Notes: generated by a model not told the origin, from the letters alone. DNA of 64,000 nucleotides from Trileptium ribeirensis (GCA_030248225.1 JASANE010005230.1:21954-85953); one strand, 5' to 3'; positions 13,601-26,798 are shown, counted from the stretch's first letter. Program-made: numbers and translations.

Positions 13601-14236
13601 CACCGAAAAATGAATCCAATTTTAAATCCCACTTCACACTTAAAATTCACACGGCAATGCAAATTCACCTCACCCAACAGGAAATTCAAGAATAAATGCA
13701 AAAAAAGGTAATGTTGGACACATTTTAACCAAAAGATAAAAGTTACAGCCTATATTAAAAACTGTAACAACTACACTGCTTTCGCAATCCCTAGAACCAA
13801 GTTTTAATATTACGTTGCCATGTACCACACCTAAAATTTGGCACTTAACGCGCTAAGCACATGACAATTACATATACAAATCACGTGTATTCACACATTT
13901 TAACCAAATTAATTTTGACCTGAACAAAAATAACATCGTAATAAGAATAATAAGGACGTAATATGATGTAATGTAAGCAGAAAAGAAATATACCGCAACC
14001 AAATACTGTTTTGCATGAAACATGCTGAAACTATATGGTTACGGGTCTTGACAAAGGTTTAGGTAACATTGAAGGTGTTGCATTTGTCATTTTCCTTTTA
14101 TGATTAGAAACGCTAAATTAGCTTGAAAATAACGCAATTACACAATTTCACGATGTTGCAAAATTCATATTTTGTTATTTTCAGTGTATTTATAGCCGAA
14201 CATAATAATTTGTGTTTTTGTTTAATTTTGTTTCAG
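10609..14236. other. Fe65/APBB intron (3.6 kb) with a MITE
   Basis: It starts GTATGT and ends TTTCAG. It contains the Harbinger-like MITE at 11046-11554. The rest is AT-rich and without recognisable genes. Confidence 0.65.
11046..11554. mobile_element. Harbinger/PIF-like MITE, 509 bp
   Basis: The ends are inverted copies of TGCGGCGTTCACGTTATAAT, and similarity extends inward for about 37 bp with four mismatches. The element is flanked on both sides by TTA (11043-11045 and 11555-11557), the 3-bp target duplication typical of PIF/Harbinger transposons. There is no transposase. Inside are two related subrepeats ending ACACCCTTAGCTAC (near 11167 and 11209) and several GTGTC/GACAC inverted motifs. 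It is non-autonomous and sits in the Fe65/APBB intron. Confidence 0.8.
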
Positions 14237-14411
14237 ACATTGTGCCTTTATCATGCAGACAGCCCAAGATAACTATATGTGCTACGTGTTCAACGTGGAA
14301 CCATCTGCTGGAGCAATGGCTAAAACAATTGAGGCTGCCTGTAAGCTTCGTTATCAAAAAGTACTCGATGCAAATTATTCCGATCGTCGATATTCGAACG
14401 GCAGCACAAAG
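14237..14411 (+). CDS. APBB: Fe65/APBB-like gene, C-terminal PTB2 exon
   Basis: A 175-nt exon follows acceptor GTTTCAG and ends at AAG before GTATAA. It encodes CAFIMQTAQDNYMCYVFNVEP and then KTIEAACKLRYQKVLDA (quoted in parts). The FAFIM, CHVF.CEP and AACKLRYQKCLDA blocks are PTB2 hallmarks of Fe65/APBB. The first base completes the Lys codon begun in the previous exon, and the exon ends in phase 0. The longest ATG-initiated ORF in this region (14212-14508) is in a different frame and is not the coding one. Confidence 0.87.
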
Positions 14412-14589
14412 GTATAAAACTTTACCTATCCGCATCTCTACACTGAGTTTATTGTTCTTATATGTCCGTCTAACAATCTTCAAAGACCTTGTGATAAACA
14501 TGCTGTAGCTAAATTCCTGTCTAATTCGCGATTATTTTGCACAATTAGACATATATATGCGTGTGTGTATGTGTGCACATTTTGCCTTG

Positions 14590-15175
14590 ACACAGTATGA
14601 AACGGTGTTCAAATTGTGTCCTATCCGAATTGTGTGTGTATTTTATATAGAATGCGCACACTGCATCCGATTTGTTTCGAAATAGCATGCACAATTTTTT
14701 TCGACCCTAATCGGATGAAGTATTAAGAAAATAAACACTTACATATACACGCATACGGTAGATTTAGAATTTAGTCATATCGGATCGGATCACATGCACA
14801 TAATTCGGATCGGATCCGACGCAACGTAAACACGGCCTTATCATTAGCTGACACATATAACACTAATACAATGGTACATTAATATAAAACGGACGTAAGA
14901 TTTGTTCATTGAAACGTTGAGTTTGCTTCATTTATATATTGATATGTTCACAGTGAGTGCCGTCTAAATCTTCCGGATTATGTAACGATACGACTTCCAA
15001 TTCGTTGTTACATCGCATCCGTCTTGTACGACCAAATCCTGCTCCTACAATATACCGTATGTCCGTATATGTATTTTTTCACAACGCGTCATTCGAGTCG
15101 GATCCTATAAGTTTGCGCATGCTCTATCATATCTGATTGGATGGAATGAACACTGTATATGAAATACCATGTGCA
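14590..15175. repeat. Palindromic MITE-like repeat, GGATCCGA family
   Basis: The left arm (about 14600-14835) and right arm (about 15000-15170) are inverted relatives of each other. The left arm has CATACGGTAG and CGGATCGGATCCGAC, the right arm has CCGTATATG and GAGTCGGATCC. A related single arm lies at 1850-2050. The outer ends look like diverged inverted repeats (CAGTATGAAACGGTGTTC against GAACACTGTATATG). No clear target duplication was found. Confidence 0.45.
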
Positions 15176-16324
15176 ATTCTGAATATGCCCTGACTGTAGA
15201 ACTCTTCTATATAACTTGTTGCTTATTACTTATTACCGATAGGCATTTTGCTGCAACGTTAGTTTTTGTGTTATAATATATATTTATTACAATTATTAGC
15301 GAAGTACTTTTGCAAACAATACTTTTCATGATAGGAAGTCTGTAAAACCAAACTATGGCAAATGTGATAATGTTTGGTGGTATTTTTAACCAACCTTGAG
15401 TGGCCGTTTGTAATATGTGTGATCAAAAGTTTTTTTATTAATGGATATGTTGTTTCTTACAGATGTTTGTACACTTTAACATTACAAATATATATGTGCA
15501 CTTTAACAATTATTCCATTGACTTACAATGAAAATAAACCATTAATAAACTTCTTTAGATTTCACACATTTTAAGCTTCAGCTACCACTAGTTCTATGCG
15601 AACCTTAGATATTGCAGATATAGTCATCGCATGTCTTGTACAGTCAGTTGTATCAACATTTTACACTCCTTCATATATGCAGATGTTGCACAGTATTGCT
15701 CAAATTGATCCATTATTTCTGTAATCACAGACATGCAACTGTCGCATGAACCGCATTTGTCACTTTTATTGCGTCTTTTAGGATTTAGCTAACACTAAAT
15801 CATGAAATGGCGACGCTGATGGCTTATCAACCAGTCAATTTTGTGGTCTAAAATTTTACATGTAATCCAATATCAACTTGACAAACTGACACACTGTGGA
15901 ATTAATTTGTATCGGTGCACGTCTCTTTCAATATATTATGCAGTGTTTCTATCTTCCTACTAAACTGTATTTCATTATTTTAACTCTTTTACAGGCTGCT
16001 GGTTAAGCATGGAATATATGCGTTTTAGTGTCGTCATTTTGGCGCCAGGTTAAAAGGTTTTTGAGCCGTCGAGGCCGTACTTAACAGAAGAAATTGTGCT
16101 AAGCGGACGCACTGCGCTACAGGGATTCAATTATATATCTAATTTTTACATACAGCAACAAATTGATGATAAAAATGTTAACCAGCGAAACCATACGCGC
16201 TACTGTTTAGCACGACATTGATGTCTTTTAGCAACGTAGCAGTAAGAGAGGAAAATGTTGAAGCTGCAGGAAAGACTGTAAAATTTCCTACACTAAATAG
16301 TAAACTAACTGGATAGTATGCGTA

Positions 16325-16475
16325 CATGCCCGAGGTCCAAGGTACCATGGAGGTAGTCGCCGCCAGAGATTCGGCCTCCGGTCTTAAAGTGGGGAGTCAT
16401 CCGGTCAACGGTGCGGCACTTACAGGGGTAACTCGCTACTCTCTCTAGGAGCATGTATGGTCGTATGTATTCATC
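16325..16475. repeat. Dispersed GC-richer repeat, copy 2 of a tentative family
   Basis: It shares GAGGTCC...GG, ATTCGGC and a GTATG/GCATG-type ending with the block at 20738-20945 and, more weakly, with 4300-4530. It lies within the last Fe65/APBB intron. Confidence 0.3.
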
Positions 16476-16740
16476 ATGGTTGGTAAACGGTAGCGAAAAG
16501 CCATCTTGTTATAAATGATTATGCTTTCTGTTTTGTCGCAGCGTAACTAGGTACGAGGTACCCTAGGACATCCGACACAGTAAGCCAGTCCTTTTGTGAC
16601 CAATGTGGCATAATCAATTACCCAATGATTAGGTGCAACGTATATTTAGTTTAAATACTTGTAGTTATATCTTCCACTCTAATGTGTTATCAGTCGCCAA
16701 CTGTGAACAACTAAGGTAGACTAAATTTACAATATTGCAG

Positions 16741-16815
16741 GGTTGGAGCGACACAATCCGCGATGTGTTCGGAAGCTGGACGGGACGTCGTTCGCAACGA
16801 AATTCAAACTATTAA
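16741..16815 (+). CDS. APBB: Fe65/APBB-like gene, terminal exon and stop
   Basis: After acceptor AATATTGCAG the frame reads GWSDTIRDVFGSWTGRR and stops at TAA (16813-16815), 24 sense codons in all. Fe65/APBB proteins end with a GW(T)VRRG...LFGSW-type tail after PTB2, and the GW...FGSW pattern matches it. The phase (0) agrees with the end of the preceding exon. A possible polyadenylation signal AATAAA follows at 17288-17293. Confidence 0.75.
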   Translation, partial: GWSDTIRDVFGSWTGRRSQRNSNY

Positions 16816-19800
16816 TAATTAGAATATTTAACTACCGTATTTTGTTTTGAACTTTTTTTGCGTTTGCGTATTATTTACGTTTTGATATATTATGATTTGT
16901 TTTTACTTATCATGATGGGATTTAATGGACTCGATGTACGTGTAAGCATTGCCTTTCATCAAAATTGCGTTGACTACAACTGTATTGGCTAATTTATTAA
17001 TAGTTTCCTCATGTTTCGATATTCATATCGATCAGCCGCAGTTTTATTGTACAGTGGAAGACAATAAGTTTTCAGCTTTTATATTCAAATTTAACAGCTT
17101 TGGCTAAGTTCAGCACTCATGATGTAATATTCACAAATGTGCAAGTTCTTGAATTCGCGCTCCAGTTATCAAATATATTTAGCAGAGGAATAATGTAGCT
17201 CATTGAAATATATATCCATGCCTACTGAATTTAAATTCGATATAGAAAGAGTGTATTGAGTATTTATCACAGGCAAACGCAGAGTGAAATAAAAATATTT
17301 TAATGATATTTTTGATCTTTGCATGTTAAAAAGATCAGTTTTAACATTAAATATTCTTATAAACAATCCATTTCGTTAGCTATTTTCTACAAAGTAATAT
17401 AGTAATTAGGCTTTGTCAACTGTCCTGATTGTCCTTTGTCAAATATTTTGCCCGTCATGAATGTAAAAAACCGTCCTGATTTATGTGTTTGTAACGACAT
17501 CAGCGAACGTAAGCATGTGGATCATGCTGCGAATAATCGCGCTTATTGTCTCATTCACAAGTCCTTCGAACTAAATTATAGTTTCATTAGTCTTCACGGC
17601 AAAATTTATTGAAAAATTGTTTGGTTTTTAAATGATCCCATCGTACTACCACGGCAATTCCACTTCGCTTTTTAAGTAATGATAACTGTAAGGATTGTCT
17701 AGTAACTATGTTTCCAGTTGAACAATAGAAGATCTTTGTTTTATCGTGCAGAAATCATTATAAAGTTAAGCAGCATGCCTGTTTACGAGTGATCAAACCC
17801 TCACTGGCGGCGGAGTTCCCAGGTTTTTAGCTAAACTTCCTACATTCTGACATTTAGGCAGTGGAGTCATGACTAGTAAGCATCATGCGGGGCTACTGAC
17901 CTATACTTATCATAAGCATCGATGTCGGTTTTCACGGTAATATAACATTTTGATAGTCTTCTTGCAGTAATGTTTGTTGTTATTCTATTATAAAAAATAC
18001 ATCAAATTTAGTTAGCTGATGCTTTTTAGCTTGTGAACACATTAATTGAATTGTTTAAATTCTTCACTCAAATTAATTATAGTGTGTTGCGTACCGCTTT
18101 TATGTAATGTTTTAATGGTCTTTTAGTGTAAATTATGTGTTATAATGTTCTGATTTGGAAAAGCTAAATGGTATAGCTTAAAGAAAAGATGTCGCTGAAC
18201 AAAATTGAACGGATTTATATAAATATGTTGCTACTTATTGATTCAGTGAGAAGACGATAGTCCTCTGGAACCCTGTGTTGTGGCACATCCGTCCTCACTT
18301 AACATTTTTCATCTGTAGGCTATATATAAATAATTTTACATTTTAGCTACAAGACGATTACACGTATATAAGTAAATACCATATTTACTCCCAATATAAA
18401 TGCCAGTTTTTAGATATAAAGACCTTAGATATATGCCCGGCACTGCCCTGTCACCCATAATATATATAGAGATATCACGGCACTTGCTAAGATCGTTCTG
18501 AAATCGTCGATTTTATAGTTTACTTATCTCTTATCATTTTCACATGTAATTCGTAATAAGTGTTTAATGCCTTGTACATCGGCTACTAAAGTTTCACTGT
18601 GTGTGCCTGCTAAACACTTTAAATCAATCAGGTTTGAAGTGACCGGCTAATTTCGTTAACATAATCTATAAATGCTTCGCTAATTCTAATATATTTTTCA
18701 TTCTTAGTACATATACATTCCTAGAAGCGGCGAAATCTTAAGTATACTGCATAATCAAGAGTATGACATAGGATTTATAAAGCAAGTTGACCAAAACTGC
18801 GCACCCACAACACGTGGATTCTAAAAATTTTCCCCACCATCAGAAATGCGTGCTGCATGAGTTGTATCAATGTAGTACAGTGGCGTCGCCAGAAAATATC
18901 AGTTGGTGAGACACACATTTATTGTGACCCGACTCAGTAGATTGGTGACACTGATCCCAGCTGAAAAAATGGTTTTTGCAGTTGTACGCTAGGGACCAAG
19001 CAACCAAAATAGGAGTAGGGCATTTGCTCCCTGTGCCATTGCGTAGCGATGCCCCTAACGTAATATTTATAATCCGAGTAAAATTTCGTAAGATTTAGCT
19101 ACTAAAAACAGCAGGAAGTGATGGGTGTGTTTTATCATGATTGAACTGATATATGTTTTGATAGACGACATTGTGTAAAAATGTATAGTTCATATAAATG
19201 TGTGTAATATAGATATATCTGTTCGCTGCATTCTTTACTTTCCTTTTTTGTGTATTAAAACTTCAATAACTAAAAATTACATCAACCGTTCGATGCTTTT
19301 ATCTACGGCGTTCGTAATAAAAAACTGTTCTTAAGTGAAGGCCACCAAAAAAGGGTGTAGGGCTTTTCCCTACAATATTGACAACAAGCCTATATACATT
19401 GGTTTGAGTCTTCACGAAAGCTATGATAGCAATCTACTATGCATCATTGACGTATATATAGTTTTTATTATGATCAGATCTTTTTCCTTTACTGTATCAG
19501 CGGAATACTTGAGTGTAGATACCTTTACACGCCTGGGTCAAACGGGGCACCAGGATTTTGTCATGGAAGGTGTCCGATGCCATAATTTCGATGTTTCTGA
19601 GAGATACGGCAGGAGACCACAGTCACATTCCAAAGTTTGGCAGAGACGTTTTCAGCAAGGGTGGCCGTTGATAAAAAAAATTTTGTTGACCAGTCCCGCG
19701 GGCCGGGCGGTGCGAATACAATTTTGGAAAAATCGGATATATTGGGAAATATCATGAGTTTTAAAAATTTCGGCACTCTATCTTACAACCCCGACTTGCT

Positions 19801-22800
19801 GGGTCCATCTATCTCGCCCGAGCCGACGGAATCTGGACTTTTATGGATTAAATCATATTCGGTCAATTATCTTTTCTGTAAATGGTTAGTGATATAAAAG
19901 ATTGTGTTTTATCAACTATTTTATAATTTATCCTTATTACTACGATGATTGTTCGTTTTTGTAATAGACTATTCGTCGTTCATACGTTTATGCGTCCTTT
20001 GCCAACTCTATCTCTCCCATACACTGCTATTCAATATGTTTCGCAGCTTAATGTTAGCATGCTCCGTGTGAAATTCGAACACTAATTGTGTTTGTCGGCT
20101 CAGGGTTAATTCATCCCGTAATAATTTATGTTAGGAATTCATTTGAAAACGTAGAAAAGTTTAAGGAAGCCAACATAAATTTTTGAAAATTCAACGAAAT
20201 TTTGTCATACTTAGATTTATCTAACAATTACGTAATTTTACAGAATTTCATTATTTGCTTTATCCAAGTATTCGGTATTTTGCATGTGAACTAGAGTACC
20301 CCATCATTCATCGCATATCTAAAAAATATATAAGGATGATCTGAAGATTGGACTGTATTATGTTGCTATTAGACTCTGGAATACCCATATGCAATACTCC
20401 ACAAAGCTGTTTAAAAGAGCATCTCAATTTTGGCTCATTTTAAAAGATGCCATTAAATCCTACAGCAGTTGATTCTATATTATGTGTTAACATTAACGTC
20501 CAATATGATGCTGCTTGTGTACTAACATTTTTTATTCATAAATACTTGAGCATTGCGATGATTAAATCGAATTCTGTGCTAGTTGATACAATGCTTAAAA
20601 AATTCGTTGCCGGTTGCTCGGATGCCGCTGGCAATGTGCTGCCGTTCTCTTACATTACATGTAAAATTCTCATTAAAGTGTTTGTCAACATTACATGATA
20701 ACATGATAACATTATATGATAATTAATGGCCATATATGTTCAAGGACTGAGGTCCCAGGGGGTAGCCGGTCCTCGGAAGGGAGACCTTCGATTTGGCGCC
20801 TTGAAAAGCACCTATGGATTCGGCGTCTCCAGAAGGTTGTCGGGTGACTTATCAGGTTAGGAAGTGGGATATCCGAGCCCTCGGCCGAGGAGGTAATTCC
20901 TTACCTCAGTGAGATAACCCCTACCCCTGTATGAGTGTGCATGATTAATAGTACTGTTACGGTTGGTCTATGTGAACCACTGTTACGCAACCAAATAGTT
21001 AACTATTTCCGGCTTCTCTTGTCTGTATCGGACGATATGTTTAAGATTTTGGCATACACGTAATGTAAAATAATGAAATAGACTCGACGGTTGAACGTGA
21101 GTTATATTTATGTTGTATGTTATATATCCATTTTGAATGAATTGTATGTTTTATTTTACGTCATATTTAGCTAGATGTTCCGTTTTTTACTAGACCATAG
21201 CTACGGGGGCAAAGGGGCAGCTTAGCTCTGCTGCTCCAGTTTGAGCCCTGATTCTGTGATGGAGAACTGACACATTCATTTTGTTATTCATATCACACAT
21301 TTGAACCTCTTAGAAGTCGTCCAGTCACACCTGCTTAGTTGCACTAGCTACGGGGCTGGTTTTATTCCTGGAACTGTATATTTTTCGAGCAATAATTGTG
21401 TGCACTAGAGACGACTTTGGGTCCAAATTTTTAGGCCCGACCCTACAATTTGCAGTCCCGAACCGACTCGACTGCAGCCTTTCAGGGTACATGCTCTATA
21501 TGTGCACCACAAAATCCCCGGAGAAAAAGTTGTTTCGCGCAGTACTTATTCTGTAGCATATGTATTACACAAGTATTCTGATTAAGCGCAGCTGGGTTCA
21601 CGAAATCCTAGCTTGGTATTTTTTATGTACAGCAAAAATTGGTATTAGTTGGGGCATGCCTGAATTTGACCCGACTCGGATCTATTACCAGACCCGACCC
21701 TACCTCGCCTGGACTCCCCTCGACTACGGTCTCTAGTGTACACAGTAAATCCAGCTACCAAATATGTTGAATTAGAGTAACAAAAATTTTCTACTGTTTC
21801 AAAAATGTATGTAAGGCAGTATTTCAGAATGACAACAATATTTCAGTCGTAAATATTTTTAGTCCAGTAAATTTCGGTAAACTGGAGTTAATTTTTCCCA
21901 AATGTTTGGGAAATTTTTTTAAATGGGAAATCGGCTAATATTGAGAGTACCGAATAATTAGGAACAGTTCGTCCCAATTATTTCCACAGTCAAAATGTCC
22001 AGTACCAGTTTGCTTGCACAATCCGTAGCGCAGAAATGTCTGGTACTAGTTTGTTTTAAATCCTTGCTAAAAATTAATACTAATATTTGGTTCAACGAAC
22101 TATTGTCAAAAAATTCAAAGAAATGATTTTTACTGTAGCGTCCTTGATTAAACCAAATTACAATAAATTAACAACTAATCAACCTTAATCTTACAACTGA
22201 TAAGCAACTGAAACATATTTTTGCAGAACATTTACATCGCTAAAGTATATAATATTCCGACACTGACAGTCTATGCCGATTGTGCCGTTTCGCTTAAATA
22301 TTCAGTTCTTAGTTATTTTAATTTTAGTTAAAAAAATCTATTGTGAATATTTAAACTAAATATTTGGAGCACCGTAGGTTGTCGGCAAATTTTTCTAAAA
22401 TTAAATTTGGTACTCAGAAATACTGTATATTTTTGCTCACTAAAGTTTAGAACAATAAACAGGCTACAATTATAGCCAAGTATAAAATATATGACTTCAT
22501 ATAGGAAATATTCTTTCTACATGATGCAACACACAAGTTTTCAATGAAATGAAGGGGTAAAATTTCACGCGAATACACCCTGTGTATATATAATTCCCAA
22601 CTACTGTTGGACCTTTAGTGCACTAAATCCGAGAAAAATACTTGATTTTTGTACCAAATCCACAACTTTATAGAAAATAAGCATAAACCATTATGCTACT
22701 TTGCCGCAAAGATATATTGACCTAGTTGTGCCTTTTAATGCTTTTGGTCATAGCCTAGCTTTAGTTTGAGATACCGACATTTGAAGCGAATTTCTGCTCG

Positions 22801-23917
22801 TTTCTGTACTATAATCTTGTGGTGGTAGTATAATAGCAGTTTATTACGTAGGAGAATTTTGTTTATGAAGAGTTTAGAGTTTATGAACATTATGTTTCCG
22901 ATTTTGATTTTCTTCTTTATTTCTCCTCTTTTTTTCAATTATTAATGTCCGACAATTTTTACGGTAGGTGGGTATTTGCCCACCAAGGCGCTTAATATTT
23001 TATAATATGTGATGATATGGTTCTATAGACTGATATGTCGTGTGCTGTAAATTACTTAAATTTGCTGTATAACTGGAGTAAAGTTACGATTGTTGCTAAC
23101 TTTCGACCATCTCAAATTGCGGTTACATATTACACCCAAGTAATTAGTAACCTTAGTGTTAATAAAAAAGGAGCTTCGGGATACAGTTGTAGCGACTGTT
23201 TATAATACAGCTCTCGCGCCTAATCATAATTCAGTAAGCTGTAAAACAAATGATCTGTGAAGGAATAAACAGCCAAGCGTTACAGTGAGTACTAAGACTC
23301 GCGAATCGAAAATATGGTAATTCTTAATAAAGGAAATTTCCTAGTCTGGAATGCGTTGATTGTAGGTACACCGGAATGGAAAATTTGGAAACTGAAAGTT
23401 TGGTACTTTTATAATTTTCGAATCCGTGAACTTGCGGACTGAAAATATGTTAAAATCGGCAATATGGCTCGGGAATTTCGAAATGGCAATTTTGGATCTT
23501 GTAGTTTTACAGAGCAACAAATAGTCCTATACTTATAGACATTAAATTTTCACAAATGATTTTACTGAATAATATGAAATTTTGATTAGTCAACTAACTG
23601 TCTAACGTTTTGTTTAACCCTAACTTCTGAATTAATCTTGTAATGTTTGACAAACGCAAGTGATGACTAGAACTCGAATTTGGTTGTATAATTCCAATCG
23701 CCGTGTACAATAACTGCGCTATCTAGCAGCTGTTGCAAGATTCCTTAATGAGCCTCACAAAGCGAACGATGAACGCGCATGCAAAGGTACATCAACTACA
23801 CAAACTCTGTTAACACAGCGTTGTACGACGTGCCCTGGTGTCAATATGGAAATATACGATATCGCAAGTACAAAATTTTCAGAACTATTTGTTAAATATA
23901 GTCACACAACTATTTAT
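16816..23917. other. AT-rich intergenic DNA, no gene recognised
   Basis: This includes the putative Fe65/APBB 3' UTR at its start. Apart from one dispersed repeat (20738-20945) and degenerate CCCGACCC-type text near 21430-21735, I see no feature. ORFs up to 140 codons (19335-19757) overlap one another in competing frames and lack domain or splice support. Confidence 0.5.
20738..20945. repeat. Dispersed GC-richer repeat, copy 3 of a tentative family
   Basis: This GC-rich block resembles 16325-16475 (GAGGTCCCAGGG...GGTAG, ATTCGGC, then GGTAA/ACC text) and ends CCTCAGTGAGATAACCCC...GTGTGCATG, like 4300-4530. The type of element is unknown. Confidence 0.33.
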
Positions 23918-24195
23918 TGTATATCCTAGGATTACTTCTTGCACTAAGGGATCCCAGCTTTACCACGAGATTTGGCCATTGTGGCGAGACGATTCCGACT
24001 TCCTTATGAACTTGATGTTGGTCTAAAGGGAAACGGTTAGCTTAGCAGTCCGCTGACGGGTTCATCAGGGTGTTTGGCCTGGGTCCTATTTTGGTCCACG
24101 GGTTGATGGTCCCACGAAACAGGGTAAACCTTAGGCCTGCAAACACCTAATAAGGCTGACCCGCCTTTCCCGCATTTCCTTAATCTCATTTTTGT
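23918..24195 (-). repeat. Fragment of a diverged LTR of the main retroelement family, inverted
   Basis: From TGTATATCCTAGG at 23918 the sequence follows the inverted LTR at 59756 onward: CTAAGGGATCCCAGCT, CATTGTGG, GGTTAGCTTAGC, GGGTTCATCAGGGTGTT, GGCCTG, TAAGGCTGACCCG, in the same order. It therefore represents the 3' end of an older LTR on the minus strand. Beyond about 24195 I could not follow the similarity, so the copy is truncated or too diverged. Confidence 0.7.
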
Positions 24196-25172
24196 TCCTA
24201 CTCCTGTGTAGTTTCTACGGACATCGGGGAGGGTCATATTAGTTTCAGCGCGCGCCGCCCAATGTTATTGTGTGCTTGAACACCGGTGGGCGTGGTATCT
24301 CGATTGTGGGAGTTTTTTACTAGTGCTCGCCCGAACACTTATACTGTTGATATTTAAGGGAAGTTTCCAATCTGTATATCCACTCGGTTCCTATGAACGC
24401 TGGTAGATTTAATATTGCGGTTTTCCAGTTCGGTTCCATGAGCGTTGGACGAATCGGGAAGCGTATTCCGCATCTCGAGTAATGTCTATCATGTTGAGGT
24501 TGAGCACTGGTAATCATGAGATTTCTCGACCCCGAATTCACCCTGTGCTCAGAAATGACCCCAAACGTGGTACAATTGATAACAGCCACCCCCTTATACC
24601 TAAACGCCCCCAAGTATTCAGGGTTAAACCCTGAAGGGCGTTACATTATAACGTTTGAAAAAAGAACAGCTTAGAGGACCTTAGCTTAGGCTAAGACTAA
24701 GGCTTAGGCTTAGTATATCGAGAAAGGCATGGCCTGCATTTTATTTATGTCCCTCAGGGTTACTTTGGCCCCTAAACGGATTCGTGGAGACGCGGGGGCG
24801 TCCCTTCGTTTTCAGGTCAAGTAAGTTTTTTAAGAAAGATCACCCAGACTGGCCTTTTATCTACCCTGCGGACCACTCCTGAGAGACTGTCCTCTTGCCT
24901 GCCATCACTCCAGAAGGCTTGCCTCTGATTCCCTAACTATTCACACCATCGAGACTAAACGCCCGGGCATCCCTAAAGATGCTACCGCTCGTTGGATTCC
25001 TTTCGGTTTTCTGGGCTGCTGTAGGTGTTGCGTGTGTGAATTGGATTCTGAAACCTTAGGCAGAAGTTGTTACCGAAAATTTAGTAGCTCTGTAAGTTGC
25101 ATGAGAACACTTCCTGAGTCCGCAACATTGTCTCTACTTTTGGGAAATTTCCTGCTAAAATCATTGGTAACT
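24196..25172. other. Intergenic DNA left of the retroelement
   Basis: It contains the second copy of the dispersed repeat (24656-24775) and a short direct repeat of TCGGTTCC.ATGA.CG near 24384 and 24430. No coding region was recognised. Confidence 0.45.
24656..24775. repeat. Dispersed repeat shared with 5810-5975
   Basis: It shares GAAAAAAGAACAGCTT, GGCTAAGACTAAGGCTTAG, TTAGTATATCGAGAAAGG and GGTTACTTTGGCC with the 5.8-kb copy. It lies just left of the retroelement insertion. Confidence 0.45.
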
Positions 25173-26798
25173 TGTAACATCCCAATTTTATGAAGACGGT
25201 AAAACGCGCGAAGGGTAGCAAATTTTGTAGGGAACAAGGGCAACGGACGACCGGACACCGGAGAAGTGTGGCCTCTTGATAAAAGAATCATTGTGCAGTG
25301 TTATTACTATTGTATAAAAATAAACTATTGTACTTCATGTATACTGTGTTTGTAAGGTCACACTCCACCGCTCGGAGGTGCACGGGACGATTTTGGCACC
25401 GAAAATGGACAACAAGTATCATGATTAGGGGTGTCCGGTCGGTCCTCGTGAAAGTATTGGTTGATGTCATGATATATGTATATATATATCGCGTGTAAAA
25501 TACTTTGCATAATCTGTATGTATTTTTATGTACCGGACGGAGTACGTTTGGAGCGGCCGGAGTCGATGGATCACTGGGATTTTTGAGACTATAAAAACGG
25601 TCCTCCTGAGCCGGGTCCAAGCGCACACGCCGGGGGATTATCGTATTGGTAGCTGCTGTGCAACTGGGTTGTTACGCGTTGCGTATATTCGGTATCTATG
25701 TATATGCTCATTGAATCATGGGATCAGAGGGTATCAGGACGACTCAAAAATTTTTCTTAGAGCAGGCCGAACAGAATTTTGGCCTCCGAGAACCGAAATC
25801 GTGGGTGCTTTGGAGCACAACATTTCTAAGATACTATTTTTGGGGTGCGACACAAAAATTCAATTTTTGGGTTTCCTACAAATTTTGGGGGAACGGGGAT
25901 GACTAAACCCTCTTGAGGACACTACTGAGATGTCAGATCGCCCCGGCGGGTCTAAAATTTTGGATCCCCTAAATACTTACGGATCCCCGAACAGGCGCTT
26001 AAGCCTCCAATTTTCTACGTCCAAAAAGACACCCAAAACAAATAAAAGTTCCTGATTTTTGGAGCCCGGGGCACTTATCGGGTCCTCCCCTAACTCTTTA
26101 GTCCAAAACCGCGGCCGCCCACCCCCTCGGGTCCGCTCAGGATCCCCTAAATTTAAAGGAGACATCAAAATTCTCGTTTTCGGGCGCCTAAATCGGCCTC
26201 TAACAGGCCTCCTATAAAAGAAATATTAAATCTCAAATTCTCAGATTCTGGTCCTGCCCCCGGCCGCCTACTGGTTTTAGATCCCGAGATATCGGCAAAA
26301 ATGTGCCGATATCCCTATGAGAAAACGGCGCCCTGAACGCCACTATATTCTGCTTTTAAAATTTTCTCGCCCCGACCAGGGCGAGGTTTAGTTGTTTACA
26401 GGGCCGTTTTGGCCACTGCCCAGCAATAAGCTACATTTTCCTTGGTATGTTTCTTTGTTATGCCGCGCCTGATGTGGTTATGCTTAGCAATGTTTACGTT
26501 TAAAGGGTTTACACATATTGATCGTGATGATTATTTGTTTTATAGTTATTGGAGAGTGTGTCGGGAAGGCTTGCGTTTCGAAATTTGAATTAACAGTAGC
26601 GACTCGCGAAAGGGCAGGAAAAAAGGGGGGTTTCAGTCAGAGAAGTAGAAAAAAAGGCGACGACATTTTTCAGAGCTGGAACCAGTCGAGTCGTCGCACA
26701 CAGAGATCGACGCGCTAAGTCGGCGGTTGTCGCCGTTTTTCTTATGTTCTCAGTTTAGGGTTTTGCCGTGTTTTTCTTTTGGTCTGTTTTCGTCAGTC

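Larger units (their letters stand above)
14412..16740. other. Last Fe65/APBB intron (2.3 kb)
   Basis: GTATAA...ATTGCAG. It contains the palindromic repeat at 14590-15175 and a dispersed repeat at 16325-16475. A further small in-phase exon cannot be excluded, because Fe65 proteins usually have about 20 residues between the PTB2 end and the GW tail and only about 12 are seen here. Confidence 0.5.

Noticed and set aside
19335..19757. 140-codon ORF as a gene
   Set aside because: It overlaps competing ORFs in other frames, its composition is AT-driven, and it has no domain, splice or repeat support.
25169..25172. AACT as a definite target-site duplication
   Set aside because: The right copy (46141-46144) shares its first base with the LTR's terminal A, so a 4-bp duplication would require a non-canonical LTR end.
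25528..25902. 124-codon ORF inside the 5' LTR, repeated at 42988-43362
   Set aside because: The frame is duplicated only because the LTRs are nearly identical. It is not open in the inverted LTR and has no recognisable domain.
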